Below, in pieces: positions 5,577 through 7,907 of a stretch of DNA of 7,907 bases. This DNA is from Oscillospiraceae bacterium (lineage in GTDB: Bacteria > Bacillota > Clostridia > Oscillospirales > Oscillospiraceae). The notes below the pieces were generated by a model. That model was not told the DNA's origin. It did no database searches and saw nothing but the letters and a program-made list of their open reading frames with translations. The position numbers and the translations under genes are program-made. The DNA lies in the NCBI GenBank assembly GCA_017558545.1, contig JAFYUG010000159.1:1-7907 (forward strand), in the 5' to 3' direction. Position 1 is the stretch's first letter, and the number at the start of each line of letters is the position of its first letter.

Positions 5577-7826
5577 TTATAGTAAGGGGTTCATATCTGC
5601 GTAAACAGAAACCCCACGATATTCTCTTTGAGTATTGCTATGGATAAGTATTTTGGATACTGCTGCTCTAACTTCCCTGTCGGGTTGGCATCTTAAAATC
5701 AGCTTATATCGGAATTTGCCTGCGACCTTGACTATTGGGTATGGGGCAGGGCCAAGTATATCCGTATTGAGCCTTGTGCCTAGAGCATGGTGAAGAAGCT
5801 TTTTTATCTCTCCGCAGCATCGCAAAACGGTGCTCTCGTCCCCACCTATAACAGTTATTGCTATCATTTGGGTGAAGGGAGGACATTTTTGAACTCTGCG
5901 AAGGTCAATTTCTTCTTTATAGAAGGCCTCATAATCCTGTTTTGCCGCAAATCGTATAACGCTGTTTTCAGGAGTGAAGCTTTGAATAATGGCTCGTCCC
6001 GGTCTTTGCGCTCTGCCCGAGCGGCCTATTACCTGAGTTATAAGAGAAAATGTTCTTTCAGCCGCTCTATAATCTCCGCAATAAAGGCTTTGGTCTGCGC
6101 TTAGAACGCCAACAAGAGTAACATCCTCGAAGTTGAGTCCCTTTGTGACCATCTGAGTGCCTATCATTATGGGAATATGTTCCTCACGAAATCTGCTCAA
6201 AAGAGCATCGTGGCTTCCGGCCTCTGTGACAGTATCTGTGTCCACGCGAAGAGTTTCAACTTCGGGAAACATTTCGCGAAGCTGCTCTTCTATTCGCTCC
6301 GTTCCATCGCCCGTGAAGCAAAGCTCTCCTCCGCAATCGGGACATATGGTGGCAGCGCGGCGGGAATAACCGCAATAATGACATTGCAAGCGCTTAATTC
6401 CTGCGTGATAAGTAAGGCTTACGGAGCAATGAGGGCACTTATAAATGTACCCACAGTCGCCGCAGGTTATAAGCTTGCTGGTGCCTCTTCGATTAATGAA
6501 GAGAATACTTTGTTCTCCGTTATCGATATTCTTTTGAAGCTCTTCACGGAGAAAAGAGCTTATGCAGCTATTGTTGCCCCGTCTAAGTTCCCTTTTCATG
6601 TCCACAATCTTAACCTCCGGCAAAGCCATACGGTTATAACGATTGGGGAGATTATAAAAGGAATACTGACCCATTTGGGCGGCATACATGGAGCAGACAT
6701 CGGGGGTGGCGCTGCCAAGGAGAAGCACGGCTCCGTCTTTATGGCAGCGGAATTTAGCCACATCTGTGGCGTGATAGCGGGGAGCAGATTCGGATTTATA
6801 GGTATCCTCCTGCTCTTCATCGATGATAATTAAACCAAGGTTTTCGCAAGGTGCAAAAATTGCACTTCTTGTGCCGATAACAAGCCTTGCCTCCCCTTTT
6901 TTCACGCGCTTCCACTCATCATAGCGCTCAGCCACGGAAAGAGAAGAATGAAGCACAGCAATTTTATCGCCGAAATGGGAAGAGAAGGTTTGAAGCATCT
7001 GCGGGGTAAGTGCGATTTCGGGAACAAGCAGAATAACAGCCTTATCCCTATTCAAAACAGAATCGATAAGCCTGATATAAACGGAGGTTTTTCCGCTGCC
7101 GGTTACGCCGAAAAGAAGGGCAGCCCCAGCTTTTTCGTCAAGACAAAGCTTCTTAAGGCCCTCATAAGCCCTGCTTTGGTCATCATCAAGCTCAGGAATC
7201 GCTTTCTTCTCCCCCTGTTTAAAGGTGGGACGGCGAAAACTCTCCTTATGGAAAAACTCAATTATGCCCGCTTCTGCAAGACTTTTAATGGTGGGTCGGG
7301 ATGCTCCGGTGAGAGTTCTTACCTCGGCGGTTTCCCCTTCATATACAGCGGAAAGCAAGCTCAAAACAGCTGCTTGCTGGGGAGCTTTTTTTCTCTTCTG
7401 AGAAGCCAGCTCATAGGCCTCTTCTCCGCTTACACAAAGGCGGATATATTCCGTCATCTTATCCTTGGCCTTGCGCTTTCCGTCAACACTAAACCAAAGA
7501 CCGGCAGGCAAAATGGCTCTGACCGCCTCATAGACTGTACAGAAAAATCTCTCACGCATCCAAAAGGCCAGTTCAAGCTGGTCTTTTGTCAGCACAGGCT
7601 CTTCATCCAAGAGGGAAATTATGGCCTTGGGGCTTTCATAATCTGTCTTATCGCTTACAGAGAGAACAATTCCCTCCGCTTTTCGGTTGCCTCTTGAAAA
7701 GGGAATGTGAACACGCATGCCGGGTTTTATTTTCTCGGCAAAGGGAGCAGGGACAAGGTAGTCATAGGGTCTATCAAGCCAATATGTAAGCTCCGATACT
7801 GCTATCTTGGCGTATACTTGGCTCAT
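5577..7826 (-). CDS. priA: Primosomal protein N' PriA (replication restart helicase)
   Basis: PriA is a 3'-5' superfamily 2 helicase that recognises stalled or collapsed forks and starts reloading of the replicative helicase. The 749 residues are typical. The N-terminal 3'-DNA-end binding domain (about 1-105) contains YDYLVP and GMRVHIPF. A winged-helix-like region follows, then the helicase core: Walker A GVTGSGKT (240-247), motif II DEEQ (336-339), GSATP (371-375), GTQMVTKG (556-563) and QVIGRSGR (598-605). The zinc-binding insertion between helicase lobes has all eight cysteines (455, 458, 464, 467, 482, 485, 495, 498). TGDGTERIEE (505-514) and the C-terminal domain complete the protein. 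Motif II reads DEEQ where DEEH is more usual. The ATG has GGGAGG 7 nt upstream. In many Firmicutes coaBC precedes priA; here an omega-like gene end does. Confidence 0.98.
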   Translation of the reverse strand: MSQVYAKIAVSELTYWLDRPYDYLVPAPFAEKIKPGMRVHIPFSRGNRKAEGIVLSVSDKTDYESPKAIISLLDEEPVLTKDQLELAFWMRERFFCTVYEAVRAILPAGLWFSVDGKRKAKDKMTEYIRLCVSGEEAYELASQKRKKAPQQAAVLSLLSAVYEGETAEVRTLTGASRPTIKSLAEAGIIEFFHKESFRRPTFKQGEKKAIPELDDDQSRAYEGLKKLCLDEKAGAALLFGVTGSGKTSVYIRLIDSVLNRDKAVILLVPEIALTPQMLQTFSSHFGDKIAVLHSSLSVAERYDEWKRVKKGEARLVIGTRSAIFAPCENLGLIIIDEEQEDTYKSESAPRYHATDVAKFRCHKDGAVLLLGSATPDVCSMYAAQMGQYSFYNLPNRYNRMALPEVKIVDMKRELRRGNNSCISSFLREELQKNIDNGEQSILFINRRGTSKLITCGDCGYIYKCPHCSVSLTYHAGIKRLQCHYCGYSRRAATICPDCGGELCFTGDGTERIEEQLREMFPEVETLRVDTDTVTEAGSHDALLSRFREEHIPIMIGTQMVTKGLNFEDVTLVGVLSADQSLYCGDYRAAERTFSLITQVIGRSGRAQRPGRAIIQSFTPENSVIRFAAKQDYEAFYKEEIDLRRVQKCPPFTQMIAITVIGGDESTVLRCCGEIKKLLHHALGTRLNTDILGPAPYPIVKVAGKFRYKLILRCQPDREVRAAVSKILIHSNTQREYRGVSVYADMNPLL

Positions 7827-7864
7827 TTACTACCCTCCCCTGCTTAAATTCGATTAGTTATTTC
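7827..7864 (-). other. Longest intergenic gap (38 nt) with priA ribosome binding site
   Basis: This is the largest untranslated gap in the window. It is AT-rich next to the upstream stop and carries the purine run GGGGAGGG about 6 nt before the priA ATG. I see no stem-loop with a U-tract and no convincing -35/-10 pair, so read-through transcription from the upstream gene into priA is the simplest reading. Confidence 0.6.
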
Positions 7865-7907
7865 TTACTCTTCTTCTGCCTGCTTGGGAACCATGCTGAT
7901 CTTGCCG
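7865..7907 (-). CDS. rpoZ: C-terminal end of upstream gene, probably RNA polymerase omega subunit
   Basis: Thirteen sense codons and a TAA stop (7865-7867) are visible, ending GKISMVPKQAEEE. The gene continues beyond the window. The GKI followed by a charged, Glu-rich end resembles the C-terminus of clostridial omega subunits. In Firmicutes, rpoZ (after gmk) commonly lies upstream of the priA-def-fmt cluster. Both points are suggestive only, because the diagnostic N-terminal omega motifs are outside the window. An alternative is a different small upstream gene. The stop lies 38 nt before the priA ATG, close enough for co-transcription. Confidence 0.5.
   Translation of the reverse strand, partial: GKISMVPKQAEEE

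Larger units (their letters stand above)
1..7907 (-). other. Conserved Firmicutes replication/translation/phosphosignalling operon
   Basis: The order (rpoZ-like end)-priA-def-fmt-rsmB-rlmN-prpC-prkC is the conserved Firmicutes arrangement, known for example from Bacillus subtilis, where rsgA follows prkC. All genes share one strand. The seven junctions are 37, 20, 1, 4, -4, 3 and 14 nt, which leaves no space for internal terminators and favours translational coupling from def onward. No promoter could be supported inside the window; the main one is presumably further upstream. coaBC, often found between rpoZ and priA, is missing from that position. Confidence 0.85.

Noticed and set aside
6651..6690. 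TATAAT-like box on the minus strand inside priA as a possible internal promoter
   Set aside because: The hexamer is followed upstream by no -35-like sequence at suitable spacing, and it lies in the middle of helicase coding sequence. A chance match is more likely.
1..7907. Mobile elements, CRISPR arrays, tRNA or rRNA genes, riboswitches
   Set aside because: Nearly every base is in a conserved housekeeping gene. I saw no inverted-repeat ends, transposase motifs, regularly spaced repeats or structured leader, and gaps of at most 38 nt leave no room for them.

Overview
The window is a compact, single-strand housekeeping operon typical of Firmicutes, most likely from an anaerobic clostridial (Oscillospirales/Ruminococcaceae-like) bacterium. 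That placement is an inference from gene order, moderate GC content, strong AGGAGG-type ribosome binding sites and protein style; no rRNA or other marker fixes the taxon. All genes lie on the minus strand, so transcription runs from the high-coordinate end to the low-coordinate end.

In transcription order the window holds: the last 13 codons of an upstream gene, probably rpoZ (RNA polymerase omega); priA (primosomal helicase, replication restart); def (peptide deformylase); fmt (Met-tRNA formyltransferase); rsmB (16S rRNA m5C967 methyltransferase); rlmN (23S rRNA/tRNA m2A methyltransferase); a PP2C-family protein phosphatase (prpC/stp); and the N-terminal 335 codons of a PASTA-type Ser/Thr kinase (prkC/pknB) that runs off the window start. 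Junctions are very tight: 37 nt, 20 nt, 1 nt, 4 nt, a 4-nt overlap, 3 nt and 14 nt. There is no room for a terminator between genes, and no stretch over 40 bases lacks a gene.

The genes form functional pairs. Fmt adds, and Def removes, the formyl group of initiator methionine. RsmB and RlmN modify the ribosome. PrpC and PrkC are the opposing phosphatase and kinase of one signalling system. PriA is the replication-restart member of the conserved cluster.

I found no undescribed system here. The points worth a second look are small. The kinase has Gln in place of the HRD histidine and a Thr-poor activation loop. PriA carries DEEQ where DEEH is usual. prpC uses a TTG start in the same frame as rlmN, one sense codon after the rlmN stop. 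coaBC is absent between the omega-like end and priA. Long open frames on the plus strand are antisense shadows of these genes.
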